NCBI GenBank assembly: GCA_038373885.1
Contig: JAWZYV010013285.1
Coordinates: 1,054,001-1,118,000 of the forward strand
Reading direction: 5' to 3'
Length of the DNA: 64,000 nt
Source: Cheiracanthium punctorium
Taxonomy: Eukaryota > Arthropoda > Arachnida > Araneae > Cheiracanthiidae
The notes below the pieces were generated by a model, which saw only the letters and a program-made list of their open reading frames with translations, was not told where the DNA came from and did no database searches. Position numbers and translations under genes: made by a program. Shown piece after piece: positions 22,230-34,311 of this stretch; position 1 is the stretch's first letter, and each line of letters starts with the position of its first letter.

Positions 22230-22750
22230 TATTACAAAGTGCATCAAAATCAATGCATACACCCCATTAGTCTTTCTTTTTCCGCTGGAAAAGATTCATA
22301 ATTCCGTAAGTGGGCCTTTTTCAAAGCATTATTATGTTTTAAAATACATGCATCTTCAACTATTTTTGTCTTATTGCCTCAGTTCTGTTGAAGTGTATCA
22401 TAATCCAAGTGTTGGTCCTACTTGCCATTCTAATTTCATTATGTTGGAAAGTGCATAATAATACATGTGTGGTCCTTGTTTGTCTTACTTCCCTCATTTT
22501 GTTGGGAAGCTATCAATATCCATACATCCACACTACTTGCCTTCATTTCATTAAGCTGGAAAGAAGCGTCCTTATACCATGAGTGGACCGTATTAATCTT
22601 TCTTGCTTCAATTACGTTTCCAAGAACATGCGTCAGGTTTGTTTGTCTTCCTTGCTTCAGTTTGTTCGATTATTATCCATGTGCTGTTCCAATTTATCAT
22701 TCTTGTTTAATTATATTGGGAAATGCATTGTAATACTTGCTTCAATATGA
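22230..22750 (+). repeat. Degenerate minisatellite, unit about 52-62 bp
   Basis: A unit of the type TTGGAAAGTGCATAATAAT...CATGTGTGGTCC...TTTGTCTTNCTTGC recurs about eight to ten times, with unit starts near 22388, 22443, 22503, 22555, 22617, 22667 and 22717 and weaker ones before. Units differ at many positions, so the array is old. The two overlapping open frames across it (22388-22582 and 22467-22733) are by-products of the repeat. Confidence 0.55.
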
Positions 22751-22905
22751 CTACTTTTTACAACAATTGCTGGGTCTTTCTGCCCTTTAACAGTTAAATA
22801 TAGTTTGAAATTCGTATTCTACGCGCCGAATAATTAAATTTTGCATTTTGTTGTATCAAAATCGGTTAACTAAAATAGGAGATATGGAGTCTTGGGTTCC
22901 CCCGT

Positions 22906-23584
22906 TGCTCAACATAGGATTTTCTCGAAATCTCGAGAATTATTGATTCTAGAGCTTAGCTGACTCTTTGGGGACTTATTTTTGATGCCAAATTTGGCGA
23001 CATGTCGGACATTTGGCACGATTTTTCCAATGGGGCCTATAATATTTGTTTTCCTGTTTGGTATTAAGCAATAGCCTTGTTTATTTCTCATTAACATTTC
23101 TGAGACGTAATCAAAACTCAATCGTTCGAGGTCTTTCTAGATATCCCAATTTTTCTAGAATATATGTCGAAGGATATACAAGGCAGAGATGCCGGGGAAC
23201 TCGAATCAGTTTCAGTCTGCTTGCCGTGAGATACAGACGTCCGTGAGAGTATAAGGCTCTGTAATGGCGCTTATAGAAGCAATATTTTGCTTGTTTTGAG
23301 AAGCTTGTCTTTAAGTGCTGTGTGTGAATTCTTCATTGCTGAGTCCTGTGAGACTGAAGTGATTTCCCTCGTAAGTTTTCACTGAATTTTTGCTATGGAA
23401 GTGTTTTATTTTGTGTGAGAAACACAGCATATGTGATAGCAACTGTACTGAGCGGACTGTTATAAGCAAGTTACTGGCCGTTAGTGTCTGTGAATTTTAT
23501 ACAGCTCATTCTTTAAGTTCTAGAAGCAATAAAGTTTGTATTCCCTCCTGACAAGTGGACTTTTTTCTAGAACTTCCTACATAC
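22906..23584 (+). mobile_element. Gypsy-like LTR, probably solo
   Basis: The block starts near TGCTCAACATAGG and ends near CTACATACA, giving TG...CA ends. A TATACAAGG box lies at about 23175, followed by the GC-richer stretch AGATGCCGGGGAACTCG, and a polyadenylation signal AATAAA at 23528-23533. The bases just past the end, GGATTTTAGAACGGCGAACC, look like leader sequence after an LTR, but no gag or pol follows before the SINE at 23676. No second LTR was found. Boundaries are estimates and the Ty3/Gypsy label is inference from the layout. Confidence 0.45.
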
Positions 23585-23675
23585 ACTGGATTTTAGAACG
23601 GCGAACCCAAAAATTAAGCAGAATTTTCTGCAGCACTACATTAGTCTTTTTTACTTAACCTTGTTGATTCCCCAT

Positions 23676-23835
23676 CATGGGCGTGTGGATAAAGACACTG
23701 AACACGGTAGGTGGCTGAATAGTGAAGGCTCCGGGTTCAGGCGTATCGTGCGGTCATCGATTAATCCATCTAGAGTTTTCGCCGGTTTTCTCTAGATCTA
23801 GCGTGAATACTCGTTAGAACCACTTACAATTTGAG
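23676..23835 (+). mobile_element. tRNA-derived SINE
   Basis: The head CCCATCATGGGCGTGTGGAT and the B-box-like CCGGGTTCAGG are followed by the family body, here GCCGGTTTTCTCTAGATC and GCGTGAATACTCGTTAGA. It is a 3'-truncated or diverged member of the same family as the one at 21786. Confidence 0.7.
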
Positions 23836-24329
23836 CTAATTAATTTCTTAATTAATTAAACTCTGAAGTTAACTTTGATTTAGTATTTTTACTAGTCAAA
23901 TAAGACTATGTCAATATACAAAATTTTACAGCAATTGGCAAATAAATACAGAAAAAAATAATTATGGTCCATTGTCGCCTTAACTTCATGCATTAACAAA
24001 AAAAAGTGTCAATTTTTTTTTTAGTTTGATCATATACATTAGAATTTATGAAGTAATTAGTTTAAATCATTTATTGCAACAACAAAAAATTAACAATTTA
24101 TAGGTAAATTCTAGAAATGGACATGACGCGGTACTGATATTTAGGTGATATATTCTGAGTTTTCACTGAATGGCAAGTTCTATTATATAAAAAAATGATG
24201 AAATATGTTGATGGGTATCTAATTAACTTAAAAATTTCATTAATAGATTATTAATTAATGACCAGTGAGAACAAGCAATACAGGACATAAAAAAATCACT
24301 TAGAATGGAATCATCCATACATGAATGTT

Positions 24330-24800
24330 ATTATGTGTATGTTTATGACGTTGAAAAACCAACACCGTTTGACCGATCAATATGAAACTTGGTATACTTA
24401 AGTCTTTTATCATGGAGAACATTTTTATGCTATCCATTTTTCTCTAATTCACCAGTAAGTGGAGCTGCAGAACCTCAAATTCTATACCGCTCAACCAATC
24501 ACGTTGAAAATTGGCACACACGGATATTTAAATAGGAGAATATTTTACGCTATCATTTTGCTATAACTTTTTAGCACGTCATATCCCGTAAAAAAATTGT
24601 CACCATTATTTTTAACAGCACTGACATCAGCTGAAAAATGGAAGAATGCGAGAACAACTGGGTAGATTGCCCAATCCTGAAAAAAGGGCAGCCGTTGCCA
24701 TCGCTCGAATTAACTACCAGCAAGATGACGGACGATCGAAACGTTCATGGCACAGCCAGCTGTCGTCAGAAAAGGTTCTCTAGATCTATGGGGATCTAAC
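24330..24800 (+). mobile_element. Possible Helitron-derived segment
   Basis: The sequence CACCGTTTGACCGATCAATA followed by TGAAACTTGGTATAC, and again CGCTCAACCAATCACG followed by TTGAAAATTGGCACAC, resembles the repeated leader found near the 5' end of many arthropod Helitrons (compare CCACTCGACCAATTTTAATG at 58632 in this window). I see neither a TC start nor a CTAG end with hairpin, and no helicase motif, so this stays tentative. Confidence 0.3.
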
Positions 24801-25128
24801 ACACTATTAATATATTTAAGTTGGTTATTTAACTATACACTTGAATGTCCCATTCATCGTAGTCGTTTTGAGCGTAGCATAAACTTTCATAAATGCTTAA
24901 AACTGAGACTTTGATGTGTTCTTCACCTCACCACTTTTGAATTGTAAAATGTATTCTTCACTTACAAAGTAAATTTCTTGCTAATAATGGGAACAAGAAG
25001 TTGTGTGTTTTTTAAACTCACCCTAAGGTTCAATACATCGCTTTATAAATTTTACCTTTCAGCAAAAAATAAAACCAAAAGGCTTCATAGTCAAGCTATC
25101 ATAGTTGAACGGTATTAATCTTGTCACT

Positions 25129-25380
25129 TCCCAGCAAACACAGCCGTATCGGGTTAGGGATGGGCCGTCATCGGCAGTACCGTTTCGATGTCGGCATTGG
25201 CACAATGGTAATTGGGACGGTGTCGGTTCTGTGCTGGCAAAACGATTTGGCGTAGGCAAATAAAAGTTGATTTCGGGCATGCAACGGTCCGATAGCGGCT
25301 AGCCTTTTAGGGTTAAGATGTGATTTTGGCGATGTACTGCACCAAACGTCAAAACCGATATCGGTCCAGAAGTGTAATTT
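25129..25380. repeat. GC-rich repeat with CCAGCAAACACA end, copy 1
   Basis: It begins with CCCAGCAAACACAGCCGTAT and continues into a quasi-periodic series of TCGGCA / CGGTGTCGG words. The copy at 28955-29237 has the same end in the opposite orientation. The plus and minus open frames through it are low-complexity by-products. I do not recognise the family; ends and composition suggest a DNA transposon or foldback element. Confidence 0.5.
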
Positions 25381-25540
25381 CTAAACTGAAAGGTATAAAG
25401 CCAGCACAAGCAGCACATATATATTGTTATAGTAATTCTTTTTAATTTATGATTTCAATACTTACTACTTACAATGTTTTGAGCCCGCAGGATTCAAGTG
25501 CCTCCTTCACATGAGAAAAGAGGAGGGGAGGGGGGGGGAA

Positions 25541-25760
25541 TCATTCTATCTGGTTAATTTACTTGACGTCCTGTCCAGGGTTCTGGTCTACCGCGCATCT
25601 GTCAATCGACAGTTTAGATGTTGGTGATTTTCTCCAGGTGTATTGTGAATATGCGTTAGATAAGTTAACCAGTTTTTTATGACTTAGTATTGAAGGGGTT
25701 TCTAAGCGTCCACCCCAACCCCTCAATTGGGGCAGTTTCTGTCTAGTTATTCGCAACCCT
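25541..25760 (+). mobile_element. tRNA-derived SINE, 5'-truncated
   Basis: It begins within the family at CCAGGGTTCTGGTCTACCGC and carries GATTTTCTCCAGGTGTATTG and TGAATATGCGTTAGA, almost the same as the copy at 26125. The A-box head is missing. Confidence 0.6.
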
Positions 25761-25914
25761 GAAATAATTATATGACTATAAATTTCATTTTATATAAAGT
25801 GATGGTTGTTAAGTACTCCCAATTTAAAAATAACTATAAAATTAATTAATTAAAAATAAAATACATACAATGCAGAACATTAAACGCTGCATTTTAAAAG
25901 TTCACAAAAGGAGC

Positions 25915-26245
25915 CCACCATGGCCGAGTGGATAAGACACCGAATATGGTTGAAGTCATTGACGGATACAGAGCCCCATCCCCCCCCCCCAGACGAATGA
26001 AGTTTACACTATAGAGCATTGACTTGTTTTGTAAATTCAAGTCATTCTATAAGAAAATGTGACAAAAATTGTCTTGTGCCCCCTCCAGAATTTTTTTTTC
26101 TGGATCCGCCGCTGGTTGAAGTGTGAAGGTCCAGGGTTCAGGTCTACCGCGCATCTGTCAATTTACAGTTATGATGTTGGGTGATTTTCTCCAGATGTAA
26201 TGTGAATATGGGTTATATAAATTAACCAGATTTTTGAACATAGAA
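25915..26245 (+). mobile_element. tRNA-derived SINE, split by a hAT MITE
   Basis: The head reads GCCCACCATGGCCGAGTGGA, a clear tRNA-like A box. The sequence is interrupted at 25957-26114, then resumes with GTCCAGGGTTCAGGTC (B box) and the family body GATTTTCTCCAGATGTAATG. Of the copies in the window this has the best preserved head. Confidence 0.8.
25957..26114. mobile_element. hAT MITE, 158 bp, nested in the SINE
   Basis: GTTGAAGT flanks both sides (25049-type coordinates 25949-25956 and 26115-26122), a perfect 8-bp duplication. The right end CTGGATCCGCCGCTG is inverted relative to the left end CATTGACGGATACAG with several differences. A C-run at 25979-25990 is typical of this group of hAT MITEs. 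No coding capacity. Confidence 0.75.
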
Positions 26246-26259
26246 TTGAGGACAAATCA

Positions 26260-27420
26260 CAGTTGTAACCCCAATTCTGGAACAAAAATTGGAGATATTT
26301 TATAAATTTTATATAAATTCAAAACATTATCTAATATTTATAAAATGAAGGAAATATGGTTGATTTTTATAAAATTAGGGAATAAATAGATATTATAATT
26401 ACTGTTCAACCCCAATTTTATTGCTCATTAATTGTTTTATATATTGGAACAAACGCTAGAAGCCTTCTTCCGCTCAGGGCACCGACGCCCTAAGGATTAA
26501 CTCCTGCGTTTTTGCCTTACAAAAAACACAAAACAACAAAACATTCTGAAATTAAATTGGATTAAAATAGTAGAAAAAATACCTTTTCATTAGTATTTCC
26601 ATAAAAATAAAAAAATATCAGTATAATTTATAGTTAAGGAATTTTTTTTATAATACATTAGCTGCTGTTGTTAAAAAAATAATAATAAAATTAAATAAAT
26701 AAATAAAAGTTTTAATTCACTATACCGAATAATTATAAATTGAAAAAAAATAATAATAGTTCCATTTTAAAATTATAACTATGAATAATTAATTTAATAG
26801 CATTTATTTGAACAACATGTTTGTCATGTTTCTGTTCAAATAAAATAATAGTAAAAATTACGCCAAAAACATGTTTTGCTACAACATTGTAAAATGCTGT
26901 TACAAATTAAATAAAATTTAATGCTCTTATCTCCTTAAAAATGAATAAAAGTAACCATTTTTTGCTGATTATAGTACTTTATCTTTCTAAAAATTAATTG
27001 ATTAATTCATTGCAGATATTGAAGTATAAACTATTTTGCAGTAGAATAACACTAATTTGTTTTGTTTTTTTCCACGCGATCTAATTTAAAGTGAATAATT
27101 TAAAAGCTAAAATCTCTCGGACTTTCTTTTCCAATTACCCCGTGTCCGCGTACAAATAACATGTAGCACAGTGCATTCCTAGGAGCTTTCCACCCCTTGT
27201 AGGAACCACAGTATTACGCAGGAAGACGAAATGGACCTTTCCTATTCTTTGGGTCCCCTATTCACAGGGTCATTCAGTCATCGAAGAGTGGAAGTTGGGT
27301 TTTTTTTTTTTTTTTTTCGTTTGCCTGTCCATGTCCATTCCATTCCAAGGCTGTAACAGAAATCATCTCGCAACGTAAACTTTTCAGTAACGTGGATTTT
27401 GAGTTTTCTCAGAGCAATGA
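26260..27420. other. AT-rich stretch without gene
   Basis: Short AAT and AAAT runs occur near 26680-26710. A GC-richer block at about 27130-27300 precedes a poly-T of some 18 bases at 27300-27317, but I cannot assign it. Confidence 0.4.
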
Positions 27421-27440
27421 AGGTGGAGTTTGCTGCATTT

Positions 27441-27723
27441 TTCTCTGGATAAATTGCGATTTTTTTTTTCCTAGACTAAATGGCACTGACTGCAGCTAGA
27501 CAAAAATTTTTAAATAGTCTGAATGTGGTTAGTGCTTTTTAGTTTTAAATAGGCTAAGTTCCTACGTCAGTTAGATCGGACTTTGTTGTAGTTTTCTCTG
27601 GATAAACTGTGATTTTTTTCTAAAGACTAACTGGTATTAACCTCAACTAGACAAAAATTTTAAAGTTGTCTAAATGTGGTTAGTGCTTTTTGGTTTTCAT
27701 TTTGCCAAGTTCTCACGACAGTT
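27441..27723 (+). repeat. Diverged tandem duplication, period about 153 bp
   Basis: TTCTCTGGATAAATTGCGAT at 27441 recurs as TTCTCTGGATAAACTGTGAT at 27594, and AATGTGGTTAGTGCTTTTT recurs in step. Two units are present, with many substitutions between them. Confidence 0.65.
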
Positions 27724-27729
27724 AAAAAG

Positions 27730-28900
27730 GGGTAAGTTGATTTTTAAGTATATATTAAGAATTTGTATTTTTTCTTAGCTAGATTTTTTTTATGTTATCT
27801 CAGGGACTACTAAAATAAGCTGTAGTTCAAAACTGCTAATTATTTCTAAATAATGCGAAAATGAAATTTATAATTCAAATAAGCAAACTTGGAAACTATT
27901 AATAAACAAGCAGAACGGTATTTTTAATAAATAATTTACATACTGCATTGAAAAATGTGTCTACTTAAGTACTTAATTTCATATTACTCAAAACAACAGA
28001 AAAAAAATAAGTATATTCTGTTATAGAAAGTTCCTTTCTTCTACTAAAGGATAATCATAAACTGTAAAAGTTCAGTAATATAAAATATTTACTTAAAGTA
28101 AGTATCTTCTAATAATAAACATGGTTTATTAATACTTATTAGTTTCATATATAGTTTAGCACTAATCAACCTATTAAAAATAATCATTATTATTATATAA
28201 ATTACCTTACATCACTGGGGCTAATTTTGCCAAAAATACTTAGTTAAAATCCAAAAAATACTTAGTTTTGCCAAAAATACTTAGTTATTAAGTATAAACA
28301 AAATAATTTGTTTGTATATGAAAATGTTTAATTATTTTGAAAAGAAAAGTTTTTTATGATATTAACCGTTTATTTGTAGAATCAGCCAATATTTTAATTT
28401 CTTTTAACGTATGTTGTTTACATTCTTCTTTAAAATAATATATAAAATCAAAAGGCAACTTTATTTTGTATTATGACATAACTTAACAAAAAATAAATTA
28501 AAACATTTTTTAAAAAAGCATGTTGTATAACTTTATTTTTTTCTCTCTTTTTTTAGCATTGCATGAATGTTTATTTATAATCTTTGGTTCTGGAAAATTA
28601 TAAATTTTCTTGGCTTCTAAAAAATTTTGGGAAAAAAAAGGAACATTGTCTAGTTGAGCCTAATATTTTGTTTAAAAAAATGTATATGGTCTGACAAACA
28701 TATAATAACACGTTTAAAAAAAGTAAAACATTGGTTGATGAATAAAAAAATAATACGGTTAATTTTAAAAAGAGCTTTCCTTCTTAAATTCATCAAATAT
28801 TTTCTTAAAAACAAACTATTTTGCTAATTAGATATTTTTAATAAATTTAGTCCTAGTGGTGTAAAGTCATTTATATAATAATAATTATTATTACTTTAAT
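27730..28900. other. AT-rich stretch without gene
   Basis: The only structure noticed is a short triple repeat of CCAAAAATACTTAGTT at about 28230-28287. Confidence 0.45.
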
Positions 28901-28954
28901 TTGAACATTAATACCCTAGAGAACTAACTACGGAGCTAATTAGGGTATTTTGGA

Positions 28955-29237
28955 AATAAATCAGGTGCTGGCCGGTTTTCGATATTTTGTCGTTGCCGAT
29001 ACCACGCCAAAAACGTAATGATTTTGGTTCAAAAGTGGCACAAGGCTGGGCCGACGCCGTTATCGTTTTTGCCGACACCGAACCAGAACCACCCCGTCCT
29101 TTCGGCCCGACAGACGCCCAGGCGGACGCAATTTTGTCGTTTCGGTACCGCGTGAGCGATATCGCACCTGCACATTCTGCGCCGGCATGCCAGTGTCGGC
29201 CCAAAACTTATCCGATAGGACTGTGTTTGCTGGGTTG
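28955..29237. repeat. GC-rich repeat with CCAGCAAACACA end, copy 2 (inverted relative to copy 1)
   Basis: The right end reads TCCTATCGG-type sequence followed on the plus strand by TGTGTTTGCTGGG, the reverse complement of the start at 25129. The body is a series of GCCGAC/CGGTACCG words with a periodic look, far richer in C/G than the flanks. It gives long open frames on both strands (28908-29204 minus and 28987-29244 plus), which mirror each other and are not credible proteins. Confidence 0.5.
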
Positions 29238-29249
29238 TATTTGAAGATG

Positions 29250-30910
29250 TTTCAGTATAACATAGATCGTTCAGAATTCTGATATCTATGTATATATAAA
29301 TACGCTAAGGAAAGCCTTTGCGTCCTTTTTGCAGAACACTGAGTGAACGGATGAGTGTGAAATTCGACTAAGTTCGAATGGAGGTGGTTGTGTCAATGTT
29401 AAAATAAGCCCTTGCACTGTAAAGAAATTGTACAAGTAATTTGGCACGCACTATTTCGCGCCATGTCGGGCGATGGTTCCATTGTTGTGTCAATTTTGAA
29501 GTAACAATACAAAGTTTCAGCAGTACTATAGGGTTATAGTATTAAAACAGAATTTGCGAAAAGTGAAATTATTCCCCAGTTTGGTGAAACGCCAATGACT
29601 AAAATGTGCTTTATCCCTGTGATTGACGACTTTTTTTTAGACGGTCGATAAGTGCGCGAAGTGTTGTAAATTCCATGTTTAAAAGCTGTGGAAAAACGAA
29701 CCGAACGGGGCAAGTTGCAATCCAACACGCGCAATCACAGAAACGCGCCAATTCGACAATTTCTTCACGATCTCCCACCACGCAGTATGCTAAGGCAAAT
29801 TTTCTCTGAAAATGTTATTGAAAAAATAGCTCAGTAATTAATAGGGAATGAAAATAATATTACAAATGAAGTGTATGGAAATACAGATAAAATATTGAAG
29901 TCACTTATAATAGACCCTAAAATTGATGATTGAACTTTTATTAAAGCTGACCTAATGGAATATCTGAAGAACATAGAACATATCACCATAACTACGATAA
30001 AATAATTTGCTATGATTACAGTGAAATGAATAGCTATCCAGTAGAGTTTTTGAATTCTTTGACTATGAGTGGTTTGAGTTTTTTTTGGATTAGCCGGGAG
30101 CAAGTGAAAAATTGCCAAATAATTATGATCGGCGCGAAAAGCTTACAATCTTAATGCGATTTCCAGTACATAGTTGTTTTTCCCTTTCCATATTTTGGAA
30201 GTTTAAATTAATTTCGTATTTTAATTTAATTCCACACGTTTTCCCCAATTTCACATTATGTAACCAATAAACATACAAATTTCTTTTTAGTACCTATATT
30301 AATATTTTTGTATATATTGAATTCTGTGATACCATTTTATATACGGATATAAATGGATAATACGGATAATACGGATATCCATAAATGCCATTTTATATAA
30401 GGATTAAAATTTACGACTTTGTTTTGGAGAAAGACAGTGTTTCAGAAGTAGTCTTTTTACGCTTCCCAGAAAAAAAAAAGTTGGTGGGATTCGCGCCTGA
30501 CTAACTGGAAAATTCCATAGTTTGCCACCACATAAGTTATTATTGAAAGTTAATTGCGCGTTATACTAACCAGAAACTTAAAAGGAAGCATTAGTCAATG
30601 GAACAAGAATGCACACCAAGTTTATATATTGTAATGCTAATCGCGATTGCAAAGTTTGAACTGAAACAGAAGGCAATAAAAGAATTTTAATTCCAATTAT
30701 AAAATATTCTATTACTATTTTACCATATTCTTTCAAAAACCTCAATTTCCAAATATACCAGCATTTGTGATGCCAGTAAATAAATCTCAAGAACAATAAT
30801 TCGAGAAAAGTGCAAATTTATTGAGGCAACAAGTTTTTATACATGGTCAGTGGTACGCCTCAGCAAGTAGAGTTCGATTATTCGATGGTTTAAGATTTTA
30901 TAACTCCGAA
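29250..30910. other. Mixed-composition stretch without recognisable gene
   Basis: The part 29330-29800 is somewhat GC-richer, with CGCGCC words, but no frame longer than about 66 codons and no motif. A small direct repeat of CCATTTTATATACGGATA type lies at about 30333-30405. Confidence 0.35.
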
Positions 30911-30916
30911 CATAGT

Positions 30917-30975
30917 GGGCCTTTGGCAGAGGACGGCTCCAGGCTGAATTTTCGGAGGGGGCCATTGGACTTTTT
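30917..30975 (+). mobile_element. hAT-type 5' end fragment
   Basis: CAGAGGACGGCTCCAGGCTG followed by TTTCGGAGGGGGCCA resembles the left end of hAT elements with a CAG-GGCGGCTCCAG terminus. No right end is found, so it is a fragment. Confidence 0.35.
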
Positions 30976-30999
30976 AGATTAGCCTAAATTGTTTAAAAC

Positions 31000-33900
31000 G
31001 CAAACTAAATATGTGAAATTGTACGGGAACGTGTGAAATCCAAGGTCGGTAGAGGAAGATGACCCCTATGACACACTCGCTGAAGCTTCCTTAACATTTA
31101 GACAACTAGTTCAAAATAAAAACGCATAATTGCATGCACATGTTATTCCTTTTTATGGTAATTATGCAGCGTCTGATAAACTAATAATTAAAAATTTATG
31201 TTTTCAAATAGAAAAATAGGCTAAACAAAAATGGAAAACTATTACTGAAACATTTTCATTTAAAAAGAAGTAACTTTTAACTATTGGTGTCCTAGAAAAA
31301 TATAGTATTTATAGAAAGTAATTTTATAGAAATTAAGTGAAAAATATAAAGGACTACTAAATATGATAATAATTATAGAATATAAAAATAGAACACAAAA
31401 ATAATATAGTATGAATGCGAATATAAATGTAAATTGCTATTCAAACAATTTGAAACAGAGTTTTTCTGTGAATCTTTCTCGACAGGCGAAGTGAGAGTAA
31501 ATAATAAGTAAGACATCAAAAGTAGAAAAATAACGTAAATAAACATCTAGTTGATTCACTCAAACCTATTTATTATTTAGTATGTTTCTATTCAAATATT
31601 CCGAACTATGAACATATCAAAATGTCCCAAAATCAGGAATTAAATCTTATATTATTTTTTTGAGTGGTGAATAAGAAATGCATTTATATGTTTTTTTCTA
31701 TAAAATATCAGACGCAGAAAGTAGTTTGTATTAAGTTTCAGCGTACGCTATAGTTGCTTCAAAGATCAGCAAGTATTCTTTTCGTATTGATCGGATTAAG
31801 CCATAATAGTATTTAAAGAAACACATAACCCCAGAAAAATACTATTAGATCTTTTCTTTCACACAATACTATATTCTTTCTAACAATGTAGAACGAGAAT
31901 ATCCTGAAAAATCAGCCGTTTATTCGACTACAATGCTCTAATGTTGCTTCATAATCCTGAAGAGCAGTTATCTTCAAAGGAGCAGAAACGGAATTAGCAC
32001 ACAAGGAGAATTTTCTTTTCTTTAAATGTGTTCATACGTAGAATTCTTTTTATGACATTCCTTGCTGCTTAACAGAAAATACTTTTCCGAAGGCACCTCT
32101 TAAGTACAAAGTAAGTGAAGGAAATGTCTTTCTGTATTTTGCATTTCGGGAACTATGAATACAAAAGATTTTAATTTTCAAGTAAAACTTTAGTGGCTGG
32201 AAGTAAAATAAGCCCAATTTTTAAAGCTCGTTTTTCGCACACAATAAAAGCTCCAGATTAAAAGTTTTAAAAGCCATTTAAGTCCAAAACTGCCTAATTA
32301 AATACTGATAATTATTTATCGAGAAATAGTTGCGGCCGAATTCGAATAAATAAATAAATAAATAAATAAATAGATAAATATATATATCATACTAAATCAA
32401 AAGCCTGCTGAAATCACAAACTGCTAAAACATTTAAACTGCGTAGTTAAAGAACAAAGAAAATGCGCTATCGAAAACTTTTTATTAATTCATGAAGTAAG
32501 CTAGTGAAAGATTTCATTTTTGATGTAGAAGTATGCAATGTCGTAAGATATTATTATCTGTGAAATAGGATGGCTACGAGACGAGACGAATATCGCAACA
32601 ACTCCAAAGCTCCGTGTCCGACTGAATCCATCCCTATCTATAAACTTCGGTGTAATATATAGCGCTTCTTTTCCAGCTACTTTTGAACAGTTGCAGTATT
32701 TTCTCAAAATTTAGTCACAGTTGGAAAAATGGGGTTTAGATTGGTAAAAGGCTCGAAATAAGTCGCGACCACCAAGAGAAATGTCGTGCAGATTAGCCCA
32801 AGTAGCCGCTATGGGTAACAGTTCTTGATGCAAAGTTAGCTGCAAGTATTCAAAAATATTATCACTCGAGTCTTTTAGCACATTCTAACATGGTTGCGAG
32901 TTACAAAATTTTTGGTAAAGCCTTGATATAGCTTATGAACTGTCTCCCTGCCTTACAACAGAACATAAGGTGAACTAGAGCTTAAATACGTGATCAGGAT
33001 ATATTTTACAGCAAATTATATCTGAAAAATACGAAAAAAGTGTTTTCTGTTCATTGATACATCAACACACACTTAAAGTTGTCCATATCTATGTAAATTG
33101 TTCACCTGTAATATTTTTCTTTACTGCATTTTTTCCCCATTAGTATACCCAATTCAATCCCTCCGTATGGATACTATTTTCCTGATTATTATTTGTTCCC
33201 CATTAATAAAAAATACTAACAAAATTAAGAAATGTTTTTTTTTTTACTCCATAGAAAAACATGTGCAGTTTAAAGTTATTTTTAAAATCTTATTTAAATT
33301 TAAGTTTTTTCCAGTTGATTAACACTGGAAAATAGAGTTCGTCTACTGCTATCTTTATCGATTTTTCATTTTAGATTACCCGATAATGTTTCTGCAAGAT
33401 CACCAAAACATTTAAATAGACACATTTTTTGACTTTCACTTGAAGACACGGATTGGTGCGCATAATATTTGAATACTCCTATTATCAAAAATACGGAGCA
33501 TGCGCAGATATGGAGTTCAGCGGCGTCAATACTAGTTGGAAATACATAATCTGTAATTATTCAGATTCTAAAGCATGCAATACCCTGAGATAGTTTTTCG
33601 TAGCTCTTCTAACCATCAAAGAGTCTCCATAAATATATTTTTGCCTTTTAAAGTATCAAGATTTATTTGTATATCTGCAGTCGGTTGAATGAGAGTATTT
33701 TTAAAATAAATTTTATGTCAAAATGTATGTACGCAACGGATAACTGGTGGGCATATTGCTTTTCGACGTAAGGTTGGAGAACTCTTTACGGACGTTTTAA
33801 GTAGGAAGTTTTATATTGGAGTATGCTCGACTGGCTGCTTCTCCTTCCTCGGTAATTCCCTGGGCTCTGGAGCAACCCCGATCTCGTTGCTGTATGGCTG

Positions 33901-34050
33901 TCGTAAAGTATTAAACAAATACTACTTGTTTAGGCACACATATTTTATTTTATCAGGAAGTAATACGAGTCTCTATAGATAGCGATGTTACGAAAAATCT
34001 GCTTTCTCGATGGCGATGACAATTTTATTACCTAAATCCATATGATGTAT
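31000..34050. other. AT-rich stretch without gene
   Basis: An AAAT microsatellite lies at 32347-32375. Open frames are short. Blocks around 32560-32830 and 33730-33930 are slightly GC-richer but carry no recognised motif. Confidence 0.4.
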
Positions 34051-34106
34051 AAGTTAGTCACATGGTTAACAAAAAATGCACTTACTGCGTATTAAAATGA
34101 CCGGGT

Positions 34107-34311
34107 AAATAAGCATTAAAAAACAACATATAAGAGCACCAATAAGAAAATTAAAATAACAGACCAGTTTCAGCATATATGACATGCTAGCATACGTACT
34201 AGAAACTGACGACCCTAGCACTGACGATGGCATGTCATACATGCCAAAACCCATCCGTTATTTTAGTGTTCTTACCGGTCCTCTTATAATATTTTTTTAT
34301 GCTTATTTATC
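34107..34311. repeat. Palindromic (foldback) repeat
   Basis: The left arm (34107-34192), with ATAAGAGCACCAATAAG, ACAGACCAGTTTCAGCAT and ATGACATGC, is mirrored by the right arm (34229-34311) with GCATGTCAT, ATGCCAAAACCCATC and CCTCTTATAAT. The spacer of about 36 bases holds CTGACGACC and GCACTGACG. The symmetry explains why both strands carry similar open frames here (34066-34254 minus, 34184-34399 plus). A third copy of one arm is at 41449-41526. Confidence 0.6.

Noticed and set aside
28908..29244. Overlapping frames on both strands
   Set aside because: They mirror each other because the repeat is built of near-symmetrical CCGA/TCGG words.
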